From Paracentrotus lividus (lineage: Eukaryota > Echinodermata > Echinoidea > Camarodonta > Echinidae): a stretch of DNA of 64,000 nt. Position 1 is the first letter of the stretch, and the number at the start of each line of letters is the position of its first letter. The notes under the pieces are model-generated. The model was not told the DNA's origin. It made no database searches and saw only the letters and a list, made by a program, of their open reading frames with translations. The stretch is taken from contig CALNVZ010003435.1 in NCBI GenBank assembly GCA_940671915.1, positions 15,182,114 to 15,246,113 of the forward strand, written 5' to 3'. A program made the translations under genes and the position numbers. This document shows, one piece after another, positions 10,220 to 22,200 of this stretch.

Positions 10220-13200
10220 CGATGATGATGATAATGATGATAATAATAATAATAATAATAATAAATATGGTAATAACAAAGATCATGATAATAACAATGA
10301 AAGTTGAGAAAGTTGAGAAATAATTTGTCATTATAAAAAATTTGGGTCAGTCTCCAATTATTTGATCACACATAAGTCGACAATGAAATCTATGAAGATG
10401 TAAACGTGAAAAGATGTACTAAGAAAGGAATCGGTAAAATAAGAACTGCTAAAACACAAACTGAACTGATGATGTGAGAGTGCATACTAATGAATTGATG
10501 ATCTGATCGATTGAACTGCAGTGAAATTGACTGAGCTGATTAATTTATGAACTGACGGATCGAATTTATGTGAACTGAAGTCATTAATTGAGAAATGACT
10601 TTGATCAAAATCAAATAAGCATTCACTAAGGAAACAATGATCATATACAACCTGATCATCATTACAAGTTGAATTTTAGTAAATAAGAGTTGAGTTAATA
10701 AAATAGTTCAGAAAAGGGCACATCAGGCATGTTGATAAAACAGGCAAGGCCATTTTGGGTGGTGCATTGACCTAGCTGCACTTACTGCTACTTGCCCAAT
10801 TGGGTAAGTGCCATAATTTACTTGCCCAACGGATCAATTTAGTTGCCCTAGGTATGTGGGCAAGAGGGTTTGTAGTGCCCTACTGCCAGTTAAAACATGA
10901 AATTTAAAAATACCATAAAGTGATACTTTAAATTATAAAGCATGCTTACATGAACTTGTCACAGTAGAAGCTGGATGTGTCAGCTCTGCATAGGGAGTCT
11001 AAAATGGAGACTTCTCCTTTCTCCACATTAGCTGCCAAGAGGACCCAGTGTGATTGATTAACATTGATGGGTAAAAGGATCCACTTGTATTTTAGGAGAT
11101 TGACCTGATGATAAAATGCAGGAAAAATCTTGTTTCATTCACTTGTTCTCACATCACAAATTTAAGAAATTAGGCATTAATGAACATAGACTGTTTATTG
11201 TTTGCATCTAAAAATACATCATCACATCACTAACACTATTTTTAAAGACTGAAAACTAATTATTAAAAAAATTATTAACAAGGTAAGTAATTTTTGCAAT
11301 ATATCAAAACTTGTAATTTAACCAGTACATTTTCCTGTAAGGAAAGATTCTTCTTCAAAAACCAAATGTGAATTGCATGTACCTATTAGTGCACCGACAG
11401 ATGTGGATTGGTCAACTCACATACAGCACTCAATGGAAGCAATTCACATTCTGACTGTTGTAAATGTAAAGACCTGTTATACTGTAACATGCTCATGTGT
11501 CTGTATATTTCTAGTAGTTTGAAACACTTTAATGGTTACATGTGTTTCAAACTTTCATGTGTCTCACCCACTTGCAAAATTTGTGACTTTGTGTAGTAAT
11601 CAAAACAACCAATGTAAATATATTGGAAAAAAGAGAGTCTTGCAGGTAAACTTTAAACATGACCTCATCATGTGACCTGCAAATTCATCATAACATGGAG
11701 GTGCCCCAAGTTCATCTTCAACTCAAACTGGATGGTACATTGTATAAGGAATGTCATGAAATATAAATTATTGGGGGAAAAGTTTTGCAGATAAACAGAC
11801 AGATCGATTATATATTCCCCACACCTATAGTGGGTTAAAAAAAAAAAATTTCTTGATCCTCATGAGCACTCAAATTTGTAATTACCTTTCTGAAGAGCCA
11901 TGACTGGAATTGATCTCTTTGCCAATGAACAGCTGCATAGCATGGCATTACAAAAACATGATCTTCATTGCCCTTGTTTTTCTGCCGAGCTATCACAAAC
12001 AAGAAAGCGTTCAACACCTGCAGAAAGAGGTAGAAAAATACATATAAAAAAGGGTATGTGAAGTTCAGAGAGGCTAAGAAAGAATTCAATTACAAGAATG
12101 AAACAAAATATTTATATAACTATTACATACATAGGTTTCGGTAAATGTTTGCTTATATGTGTATTCAAATGTAGGAAATCCTCATAAAAATGACGGCCGT
12201 TATGAAGGTGAGGGACAAGAAGAGCAGATTGAGCAAACCTCATACTTCATATATTAGTTGTGAAAATGAAGGAAAGTGGTTCAAATGCTACAATCTATCA
12301 ATTAAGGGAAAAAATCAATCAATCTAGCAAATAATGCATAAGAAATCTAAATGTTTCAATAGCCTCACAATGTGCCACAACGCCACCAACAAAAAAATCC
12401 TGTGTGCTTCGCATAATACTTCTAGCCATTCACAATTTATTTGCTTTCGCTTCATTCACCTCAAAGCTCTGGAAATGTTTAGGAATCATTGCAATATATA
12501 AATCGTAAACCGGCCGTCCCAATTACATTCTTCTAGAAAGTTGAGAAAAAATATTTCATTTTCCTGACTTCGCATCACAAAATAGGCACAATATCTGCAC
12601 AGAGAATTCACATATAACAACGCGACAACAAAAAATGAATGCTAATAAGAGTGATTCTCAGAGAATGATGGGTCGCCTCCTGCTGTTAAGTCAAGAATAA
12701 TTAATGCTTTTTTCATTAAGCGGAAATGAAGCAAATTTTCATGTGACTTTTCACTGAGCAAGTGTCTTTCGTTATTAATGAAAGAAAAAGGAAGAAATTT
12801 AGAGGTTTGCACAACTCACTCTGAATGTGAAATTGAGCATTTTTTAGAACCACTTTCCATTCTTATTACTCAATCATACATGAATTATGAATATTAAGAT
12901 GAGCTTCAAAAGGCAATACAGAAGTGTATCTGCCTACGACAGTGGCCTGAAATTTGTGTCCCATAATATCAGTGACACCTCATAACCCTATGTCAAAGTT
13001 TTTTTTGGAATGGGACCAAATACTTTAAGAGGGATTGTTCAGTAATGGACATATTGAAGAACCTCCATCTTAAGATTTGTGATGATGCTGGTGTCCCATC
13101 ATAAAGCAGCATATATATTATAATTATTATTATTATAATACATGTGTTTTTCCCTAACTTTGGATATCCCGTGAGACAAAAACCTTGAAGAAACTAGATG

Positions 13201-16200
13201 AATCTTCGACCGCGCACGGTCGGAAGGCATGCCTCCGTATTGCCACATCGGAAAAAAAAGGCATGCGCATGTTGAGTATTTTACATCCATTTATACCATG
13301 ACATGTTTGAGATATTGACCCCAAATCTATTAAAGTTGTATCATCAGAATTATTTCCAACTCAGGAAGGATGGCTACTGATGTAATAAAAAGGATAAACA
13401 TGTTTAAGTTGATCTGTCAAAGGTCCTTCAGAGATTGCACAAACGAGTCATTTACATAAATAACCAGTGACCTTTGATGTCCTGACCTCCAAAATCTAAT
13501 CAGTTCATCTTTCCTCCCATATGACCCAAGTTTGAAGTTGATCCATAAAACGGTTCAGAAGTTACAGCAAGAACGTGCTTGACCTTTGACTTCATGACCT
13601 CAAAATATAATAAATTCATTGTCCCTACCATATGCACACATGACCCAAGTTTGATGTTCATCCATCAAACTGTTCTTAAGTTATTGCAAGAACAAACTAT
13701 TTTTATGTATACAATGACCTCTGTGACCTTTGACATTTGACCCCAAAATCTAATCAGTTCATTGCCCCTCCCATATGCACACATTACTCAAGTTTGAAGT
13801 TGACCCGTCACACAGTTCTTAAGTTATTGCGAGAACGAACCATTTTCATGTATACAATGACATCTGTGACCTTTGACCTTTGACCTCATGACCCTAAAGT
13901 CTAATCAGTTCATTGCCCCTCCCATAGGCACACATTACCCAAGTTTGAAGTTGACCCGTCAAACGGTTTTTAAGTTATGGCGAGAACGAACCATTTTCAT
14001 GTATACAATGACATCTGTGACCTTTGACCTTTGACCTCATTACCCTAAAATCTAATCACTTCATTGCCCCTCCTATAGGGACACATTACCCAAGTTTGAA
14101 GTTGACCCGTCAAACGATTTTTAAGTTATGGCGAGAACGAGCCATTTTCATGCATACAATGACCTCTGTGACCTTTGACCTTTGACCTAATGACCCTAAA
14201 ATCTAATCAGATCATTGTCCCTACCATATGCATACATGATCCAAGTTTGAAAGTGATCCGTCAAACGGTTCTTAAGTTATCGCGAGAACGAAAACGGGAC
14301 GGACGTACGGACGGACGGACGGACAACCCGAAAACATAATGCCTCCGGCACCACCTTCGGTGGCGGAGGCATAAAAACAAATCATGCAAATCGAAAGTCA
14401 AATTACGTAACCATTGATACAAATACAAATACATGACATCTAAATCTAATCACCTTGTCATTGATCCAATTTGGACTTTTCAAAGTGTCAAAGTCGGACA
14501 ATTCCAGGGTTTCACCACAAATGGTGAAACGATCATCTTTGCGTGAAGGAGGGAGTGGCTTTCTTCTAATGCCTTTAGGAAGGAGGGTATCTGAAATATA
14601 AAAACATAATTGGATGTTTTGGAGCCCTCAATTTGCTTCTATAATTAAGAACTGCTTTTGATTGTTTAATGTTTTTTAAGGCCCTAGTAACTTTATTCAT
14701 TTCCTCCTCAACTGTTTGTGAAATAAAGACAAATTCAAGATACAATTGGAAACTGTTTTGTTCATTGTATCATTTGTCCTATTTAAGCATCTTTTATAAG
14801 CCAATGTCTCATACCTTTTGTGGAACCGCAATTAATCTCATAATAATCCACTCTTAGCTTCTGGTTCACATAGAGTGAAATCAAACAAAATATTGGATAT
14901 GAATACCTCATTAAAAGAGGGGCCCATGTCCACTTTTTTGACAAAACTAAGTTAGGCACAGGGAAGTTACTTCTGCATGGTGTATTATGTATGGGCCCAA
15001 GTCCTGACTTTAACTAATGATAGAGACATTATGGCCCGAATTCACAAAAGTCCAGGGAGGCACATAAATTAGATGTGAATTTTAAATAGGTATTTACGGA
15101 TTTGGTGAGAAAGGCATGCCAATTGTCTGGGATTTGTAATCGGTTGGAGGACTGGAAACACAATGTTGCTGTAATGTATTCAGATATATTCATATGTTTG
15201 CCCAGGGATAAGATATCTCTACAGCTGTTTACAGCTGAATGTTTATATTGTAATGGTCTAGGTGTGGGTTGCATGGTGTTTTAAGGTTAGCCAGGTATTG
15301 AAGCTGGCCTGGCAACAATTGTGTGGAAAGTAAGCTACAAGTTAATGAATCATGTTCATACCCTTCATATAAATCACCAATACAACCCCCCCCTGGCCTT
15401 TTTTTTGGGGGGAGGGGGGGGAATGTGTAGGAAAGTTGAGCTAGACATACCTTGTACTTGTGCATCTCTTTTTTCCGTCCTTCCATTTTCTTTTCATCTT
15501 TCCTCTCATCTCCATTTTCTTCCCTTCATCATACTCTTTTTGGGGGCTGTTTGTTCTTCTTTATTCTCTTCACTTCTTTGTCCCCCTTTGGCATCTCTGC
15601 TCTGTCCCCCTTTCTTTCTCTCCTCTGTCCTTCTTACTTTTCTCACTCTGACCTTCAGCCTCGGTTCTCCTTGATGCTCTTCCGTCTTCTCCATTCACTC
15701 TTTTGTTGCTTTTTTCCTTCCAGGTCCTGTTTGTTCTTCTCCTTTGCCATCTAAACATTAGAGAATATAATTATAGTGTATATTATAGCATTATGAGAAC
15801 ACTGATACACTGCTAAACTGTTACTTTCTCGGGTCAGTATTTGTGAGAATCTGGAATCTAGCATCGAAATCTGAAAGCAGGATAGGAATACAAAGAGTAT
15901 ACCTAACTGCACTTCATATAAATCACAATACAGGCCTTTTTTCGGGGGGGGAGGAGTGGGGGAATGTGTAGGAAAAGTTGAGCTAGACATACCTTGTACT
16001 TGTGCATCTCTTTTTTTCCGTCCTTCCATTTTCTTTTCCATCTTTCCTTCTATCTCCATTTTCTTCCCTTCATCATACTCTTTTTGGGGGGCTGTTTTGT
16101 TCTTCTTTATTCTCTTCACTTCTTTGTCCCCCTTTGGCATCTCTGCTCTGTCCCCCTTTCTTTTCTCTCCTCTGTCCTTCTTACTTTTCTCTACTCTGAC

Positions 16201-19200
16201 CTTCAGCCTCGGTTCTCCTTGATGCTCTTCCGTCTTCTCGCATTCACTCTTTTGTTGCTTTTTTCCTTCCAGGTCCTGTTTGTTCTCTCCTTTGCCATCT
16301 AAACAATTAGAGAATATAATTATAGTGTATATTATAGCATTATGAGAACACTGATACAACTGCTAAACTGTTACTTTCTCGGGTCAGTATTTGTGAGAAT
16401 CTGGAATCTAGCATCGAAAATCTGAAAGCAGGATAGGAATACAAAGAGTATACCTAACTGGCACTTCATATAATCACAATACAGGCCTTTTTTCGGGGGG
16501 GGGGAGGGGGGGGGAATGTGTAGGAAAAGTTGAGCTAGACATACCTTGTACTTGTGCATCTCTTTTTTTCCCGTCCTTCCATTTTCTTTTCCATCTTCCT
16601 TCTATCTCCATTTTCTTCCCTTCATCATACTCTTTTTGGGGGGCTGTTTTGTTCTTCTTATTCTCTTCACTTCTTTGTCCCCTTTGGCATCTCTGCTCTG
16701 TCCCCCTTTCTTTTCTCTCCTTGTCCTTCTTACTTTTCTCTACTCTGACCTTCAGCCTCGGTTCTCCTTGATGCTTTCCGTCTTCTCGCATTCACTCTTT
16801 TGTTGCTTTTTTCCTTCCAGGTCCTGTTTGTTCTCTCCTTTGCCATCTAAACAATTAGAGAATATAATTATAGTGTATATTATAGCATTATGAGAACACT
16901 GATACAACTGCTAAACTGTTACTTTCTCGGGTCAGTATTTGTGAGAATCTGGAATCTAGCATCGAAATCTGAAAGCAGGATAGGATACAAAGAGTATACC
17001 TAACTGCACTGCACCCCCCCCCCCCCCCCCGATCTTCGAGTCAAGTAAAGAAAATTAGACAAAATATTGGATTATATGGCTGGAGTATGATATACCATTA
17101 TCAAATCATGCAAACATTTCAAAAAGAATAATGGTGATGCCTTATTTTGAATTTGATATCAATCACTTTATTGAAAATTTCATATGCAAAGTGACTTGGG
17201 AGTTGTCCATGAACACATCACAGATTCTGCTAAAGTTGCCAACTCCAATGATCCCCATGAGTGGATATTACTGAAACTTTGAAAATTCATAAACTTTTGA
17301 ACAGATTGTCAGATTTTGCTCAAATTTTCAGTTTGTTCATCTCATTTTTCTTCATGCACTGCCATAATAATAATGTCAAGCTCTGATTCCCGTTGTTAAT
17401 GTGTTGATGTCTTTCAACTGTTTACTTAAATCATTTATCCGTACTGGTACATGCATCAATAATTAATTAATATTCTTGTTTCATGGGTTTCATACTTATC
17501 AAAATCATAAATTATGTCAATGGAATAAGTTTACATAGTCATACCTCTTCTGTCACTGTACTGAGAATCTTCAATGATCAATCCTCCTTGATGATGCAGA
17601 CATTCTTGAATTTGAAGCAGCAATGACTGCAAACCTTCTTCAAGTGACAGGAGTGCTTTCTCATCTTTGCAGATATAGGTACTATCCCTAAAATATATTT
17701 AAAAAAAAAAATGTATAAAAAATAACAAGAACAACTACTATCAAGAAGGGGGAAGTTACTTTTTTGTTGTTAATAGATTCAATGCATATTAAATATCTGA
17801 TAATTTTCAAGGATCTAACCATAACTATTTAACACCGAAGAGTCCTAAATTTGCATACATAATTAACTTGAAACTTGTTAAAGGTCCGTTTATCATTTTT
17901 GCTAATTCAACGCTTTACAGACTGGGCAATTTTGATGCCTAAAAATACTGAGCGGGGGGGGGGGGTATCTGAAAATAAAACATAATTGGATGTTTTGGAG
18001 CCCTCAATTTGCTTCTATAATTAAGAACTGCTTTTGATTGTTTAATGTTTTTTAAGGCCCTAGTACTTTATTCATTTCCTCCTCAACTGTTTGTGAAATA
18101 AGACAAATTCAAGATACAATTGGAAACTGTTTGTTCATTGTATCATTTGTCCTATTTAAGCATCTTTTATAAGCCAATGTCTCATACCTTTTGTGGAACC
18201 GCAATTAATCTCATAATAATCCACTCTTAGCTTCTGGTTCACATAGAGTGAAATCAAACAAAATATTGGATATGAATACCTCATTAAAAGAGGGGCCCAT
18301 GTCCACTTTTTTGACAAAACTAAGTTAGGCACAGGGAAGTTACTTCTGCATGGTGTATTATGTATGGGCCCAAGTCCTGACTTTAACTAATGATAGAGAC
18401 ATTATGGCCCGAATTCACAAAAGTCCAGGGAGGCACATAAATTAGATGTGAATTTTAAATAGGTATTTACGGATTTGGTGAGAAAGGCATGCCAATTGTC
18501 TGGGATTGTAATCGGTTGGAGGACTGGAAACACAATGTTGCTGTAATGTATTCAGATATATTCATATGTTTGCCCAGGGATAAGATATCTCTACAGCTGT
18601 TTACAGCTGAATGTTTATATTGTAATGGTCTAGGTGTGGGTTGCATGGTGTTTTAAGGTTAGCCAGGTATTGAAGCTGGCCTGGCAAAAATTGTGTGGAA
18701 AGTAAGCTACAAGTTAATGAATCATGTTCATACCCTTCATATAAATCACAATACAGGCCTTTTTTTTTGGGGGGAGGGGGGGGGGGAATGTGTAGGAAAA
18801 GTTGAGCTAGACATACCTTGTACTTGTGCATCTCTTTTTTCCGTCCTTCCATTTTCTTTTCCATCTTTCCTTCTATCTCCATTTTCTTCCTTCATCATAC
18901 TCTTTTTGGGGGGCTGTTTTGTTCTTCTTTATTCTCTTCACTTCTTGGTCCCCTTTGGCATCTCTGCTCTGTCCCCCTTTCTTTCTCTCCTCTGTCCTTC
19001 TTACTTTTCTCTACTCTGACCTTCAGCTCGGTTCTCCTTGATGCTCTTCCGTCTTCTCGCATTCACTCTTTTGTTGCTTTTTCCTTCCAGGTCCTGTTTG
19101 TTCTCTCCTTTGCCATCTAACAATTAGAGAATATAATTATAGTGTATATTATAGCATTATGAGAACACTGATACAACTGCTAAACTGTTACTTTCTCGGG

Positions 19201-22200
19201 TCAGTATTTGTGAGAATCTGGAATCTAGCATCGAAATCTGAAAGCAGGATAGGAATACAAAGAGTATACCTAACTGCACTTCATATAAATCACAATACAG
19301 GCCTTTTTTCGGGGGGGGGAGGGGGGGGGAATGTGTAGGAAAAGTTGAGCTAGACATACCTTGTACTTGTGCATCTCTTTTTTTCCGTCTTTCCATTTTC
19401 TTTTCCATCTTTCCTTCTATCTCCATTTTCTTCCCTTCATCATACTCTTTTTGGGGGCTGTTTGGTTCTTCTTTATTCTCTTCACTTCTTTGTCCCCTTT
19501 GGCATCTCTGCTCTGTCCCCTTTCTTTCTCTTCCTCTGTCCTTCTTACTTTTCTCTACTCTGACCTTCAGCCTCGGTTCTCCTTGATGCTCTTCCGTCTT
19601 CTCGCATTCACTCTTTTGTTGCTTTTTTCCTTCCAGGTCCTGTTTGTTCTCTCCTTTGCCATCTAAACAATTAGAGAATTATAATTATAGTGTATATTAT
19701 AGCATTATGAGAACACTGATACAACTGCTAAACTGTTACTTTCTCGGTCAGTATTTGTGAGAATCTGGAATCTAGCATCGAAAATCTGAAAGCAGGATAG
19801 GAATACAAAGAGTATACCTAACTGCACTGCACCCCCCCCCCCCCCCCCCCGATCTCGATCAGTAAAGAAATTAGACAAAATATTGGATTATATGGCTGGA
19901 GTATGATATACCATTATCAAATCATGCAACATTTCAAAAAGAATAATGGTGATGCCTTATTTTGAATTTGATATCAATCACTTTATTGAAAATTTCATAT
20001 GCAAAGTGACTTGGGAGTTGTCCATGAACACATCACAGATTCTGCTAAAGTTGCCAACTCCAATGATCCCCATGAGTGGATATTACTGAAACTTTGAAAA
20101 TTCATAAACTTTTGAACAGATTGTCAGATTTTGCTCAAATTTTCAGTTTGTTCATCTCATTTTTCTTCATGCACTGCCATATAATAATGTCAAGCTCTGA
20201 TTCCCGTTGTTAATGTGTTGATGTCTTTCAACTGTTTACTTAAATCATTTATCCGTCACTGGTACATGCATCAATAATTAATTAATATTCTTGTTTCATG
20301 GGTTTCATACTTATCAAAATCATAAATTATGTCAATGGAATAAGTTTACATAGTCATACCTCTTCTGTCACTGTCTGAGGAATCTTCAATGATCAATCCT
20401 CCTTGATGATGCAGACTTCTTGAATTTGAAGCAGCAATGACTGCAAACCTTCTTCAAGTGACAGGAGTGCTTTCTCATCTTTGCAGATATAGGTACTATC
20501 CCTAAAATATATTTAAAAAAAAAAATGTATAAAAAATAACAAGAACAACTACTATCAAGAAGGGGGAAGTTACTTTTTTGTGTTATAGATTCAATGCATA
20601 TTAAATATCTGATAATTTTCAAGGATCTAACCATAACTATTTAACACCGAAGAGTCCTAAATTTGCATACATAATTAACTTGAAACTTGTTAAAGGTCCG
20701 TTTATCATTTTTGCTAATTCAACGCTTTACAGACTGGGCAATTTTGATGCCTAAAAATACTGAGCGGGGGGGGGGGGGGGGTGGCTGATTATGTATATTG
20801 GCAAATCAATATATTTGTTTTTCAACTTTTTNNNNNNNNNNNNNNNNNNNNNNNNNTTTTTTTTTTTTTTTTTTTTTTTTTACTTCTAGAGTTTAATATC
20901 ACTGAATATTACACTAATATTAAACATAATTAAGGCTTTTAACATCAACTTATATCATAAAATGTGAAATCGGCCCTCCCTCCCCCCTCCAATTAAGATT
21001 CATTTGAATAATCATGATGTTACATTCCCCTCTGGTAATGTTTTTTTTTATCTTTTGAAACTTTTTATTGCTCAGATAATCTGTATGTACAAACATTAAT
21101 CACATAATAAATCACAGCATTTATAATGGTGTAAAATACAAAAACAATATACAAACCCTATATAACAATACATGAAGAGTGGGTAAAAAAAAAATGTTAT
21201 CTTTATCAAGTTTACGTCAAGAATGTAATCAAAATAATATTTCAACAGGGGTCCATTTTTTATAATGCAATCCTTCAATATTCTTCAGTTTTGCAATGTT
21301 AAGTTCAATTAGTTTTGTATTAGAAATGAAAGATATTAGTCCCTTTAAATGTGGTTGTGTGTTTTTACATTTTTCTATATAAACATATCTTTTAAACATT
21401 AGTACCAAACGGTTTAGCAGTGATTTGTGGGGGCCTTTCCAGTCCATAATGAATCCAAACATCACTCTTTTCCTACTAAAGTCTTCAGACTTAACATTAA
21501 ATTTCTTGCTAATTCTACAAACAAACTCCTGTCGCAGTTTTGAAATAACATCACATTCATAGAACAAATGAATGGGTGTTTCTAAATTTGAATGACAAAA
21601 GGTGCACCCTCTGGTAATGTTAACATCTTTGATATTTACTGTCATGAAAGTGCACTTGAACAGCAATTTAAACATCTAAAATAAATGAATGAATAGACAA
21701 TTAAAATGACGGCCTTCACCACCATAAACCAAATAAGATAAACGTATGTTTAAATGTAAATCAACTAAGATATCCATTAGTAATGATTACCTGATGAGCA
21801 TCAATTTCTCTCTACATGAGAGAGCTGTCCTTTTAAGATGACCCTGGTTCTGAAGGGCAGCATGAATACCTTCTGGAACCTCTTCCATCATGGGGATATC
21901 ATCAGGGCACTCCTCAGATTTGGAACCAGGCTCCACGAATGACTCAACAGCAAAGTCCAGGATATACCAGGGCGAGTTGAGGAACTTTCCAGGGATCTCT
22001 ATATCACTGAACTTTGCCGCTATAGCAAACATGTGCTTGCATGGCATACGGGTCCTGTTATAGTCGATGCAGGAACAACTAGGGGACAAGTCCTGCATGT
22101 CAACTAAGTGTTTTTCTTGGCCCATGAGTGATTCACTCCTGACCTGTGAGAGTAAAAAGATGAAACAATTCTCCTGTAAGTGATACATGGAATACTCCTG

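Larger units (their letters stand above)
14587..17963. repeat. Tandem segmental duplication, copy A (about 3.4 kb)
   Basis: The text from 'gggtatctgaaa' to a G-run near 17963 recurs as 17964-20781. Copy A has one exon 12 and three linker-exon units; copy B has one exon 12 and two linker units. Copies are almost identical apart from homopolymer indels. The junction is a G-run. Confidence 0.9.
17964..20781. repeat. Tandem segmental duplication, copy B (about 2.8 kb)
   Basis: A second, shorter copy of 14587-17963 that ends in a G-run about 50 bp before the N gap. Near identity and homopolymer junctions suggest either a recent duplication or unresolved haplotype/assembly redundancy. Confidence 0.9.

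Noticed and set aside
9936..10331. Frames with poly-Ile or poly-Asp
   Set aside because: Translation of an ATG/AAT microsatellite.
15321..16893. Plus-strand Phe/Ser/Leu-rich open frames
   Set aside because: They are the reverse complement of the Lys/Glu linker exons and have no splice or domain support.
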